64,000 nucleotides of DNA from Magnetospirillum aberrantis SpK (GTDB lineage Bacteria; Pseudomonadota; Alphaproteobacteria; Rhodospirillales; Magnetospirillaceae): contig NZ_JAAIYP010000032.1 in assembly GCF_011022235.1 (NCBI RefSeq), forward strand, positions 1 to 64,000, read 5' to 3'. The first letter of the stretch is position 1, and every line of letters starts with the position of its first letter. The notes beneath the pieces were generated by a model that saw only the letters and a program-made list of their open reading frames with translations, was not told where the DNA came from and searched no databases. The translations under genes and the position numbers were made by a program. This document shows positions 63,879-64,000 of this stretch, piece after piece.

Positions 63879-64000
63879 TCAGGCGGCGGTCAGCCAGTCG
63901 ACCAGTTGCGGCGCCATGCGCGCGGCGGAAGTGGGATCGGCGGCATAAGCCCAGACGTCCAGGCCGCCATGCATGAACACGGTGCCGCCGGCCGGCCGCT
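63879..64000 (-). CDS. 3' end of an unidentified gene (cut by the window edge)
   Basis: About 40 codons remain, ending GGLDVWAYAADPTSAARMAP then QLVDWLTAA and a TGA at 63879-63881. The stop is 11 bp before the start of the GATase-like gene. Too little sequence for a family. Confidence 0.6.
   Translation of the reverse strand, partial: RPAGGTVFMHGGLDVWAYAADPTSAARMAPQLVDWLTAA

Overview
This GC-rich window looks like chromosome of a free-living denitrifying alphaproteobacterium of the Rhodospirillales, most like Magnetospirillum. The inference rests on gene content and protein style: cytochrome cd1 denitrification, class I PHA synthase, NtrC/sigma-54 control of amt, feoABC and a probable iron-organelle locus. 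No rRNA or named marker gene is present, so the genus is not proven.

Layout. (1) 1-8386: a type I-C CRISPR-Cas locus on the minus strand, cas3-[hicB]-cas5-cas8c-cas7-cas4-cas1-cas2-leader-array, with the array running off the left edge; a decayed IS110-type transposase start lies just outside it. (2) 8.8-13.4 kb: SPOR lipoprotein, CYTH-CHAD protein, DUF4169 protein, two tRNA-Asp genes and an L-lactate dehydrogenase. (3) 13.4-17.5 kb: a 58-residue unknown protein divergent from the ammonium transporter, each with its own sigma-54 promoter and with shared NtrC-type sites between them, then a histidine kinase. (4) 17.5-25.3 kb: MarR/hydrolase/FAH genes and the biotin genes (bioB divergent from bioF-bioH-bioC-bioD-bioA). 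(5) 25.3-36.4 kb: two hypothetical genes, phaC, an orphan fliN, a transaldolase-like gene, succinyl-CoA:acetate CoA-transferase, and a TetR-RND efflux operon with twin operators.

(6) 36.5-48.9 kb is a compact nitrite-respiration locus. nirS is divergent from a 12-gene, tightly overlapping operon: NirT-type tetraheme cytochrome, a periplasmic cytochrome of the ethylbenzene-dehydrogenase gamma type, a cupredoxin, and the heme d1 set nirE-C-F-D-L-G-H-J-N. Downstream of nirS are two overlapping Crp/Fnr regulators. Three TTGAC-N4-GTCAA-like NNR/DNR sites place both nir operons and the regulator pair under one NO/anaerobic control circuit.

(7) 48.9-55.8 kb: a UPF0016 family Mn exporter behind a yybP-ykoY type riboswitch, ChaC, MaoC, DUF4197, AsmA, and DUF779 with its aldehyde dehydrogenase partner. 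(8) 56.2-63.1 kb: feoA-feoB-feoC followed by two small HMA-like proteins, three small membrane or basic proteins and a P1B-type ATPase whose membrane metal motif is Ser-Cys-Ala. This set resembles the recently described ferrosome (fez) iron-storage organelle loci and is the most interesting system in the window. The right edge holds a glutamine-amidotransferase-like gene and the 3' end of another gene.
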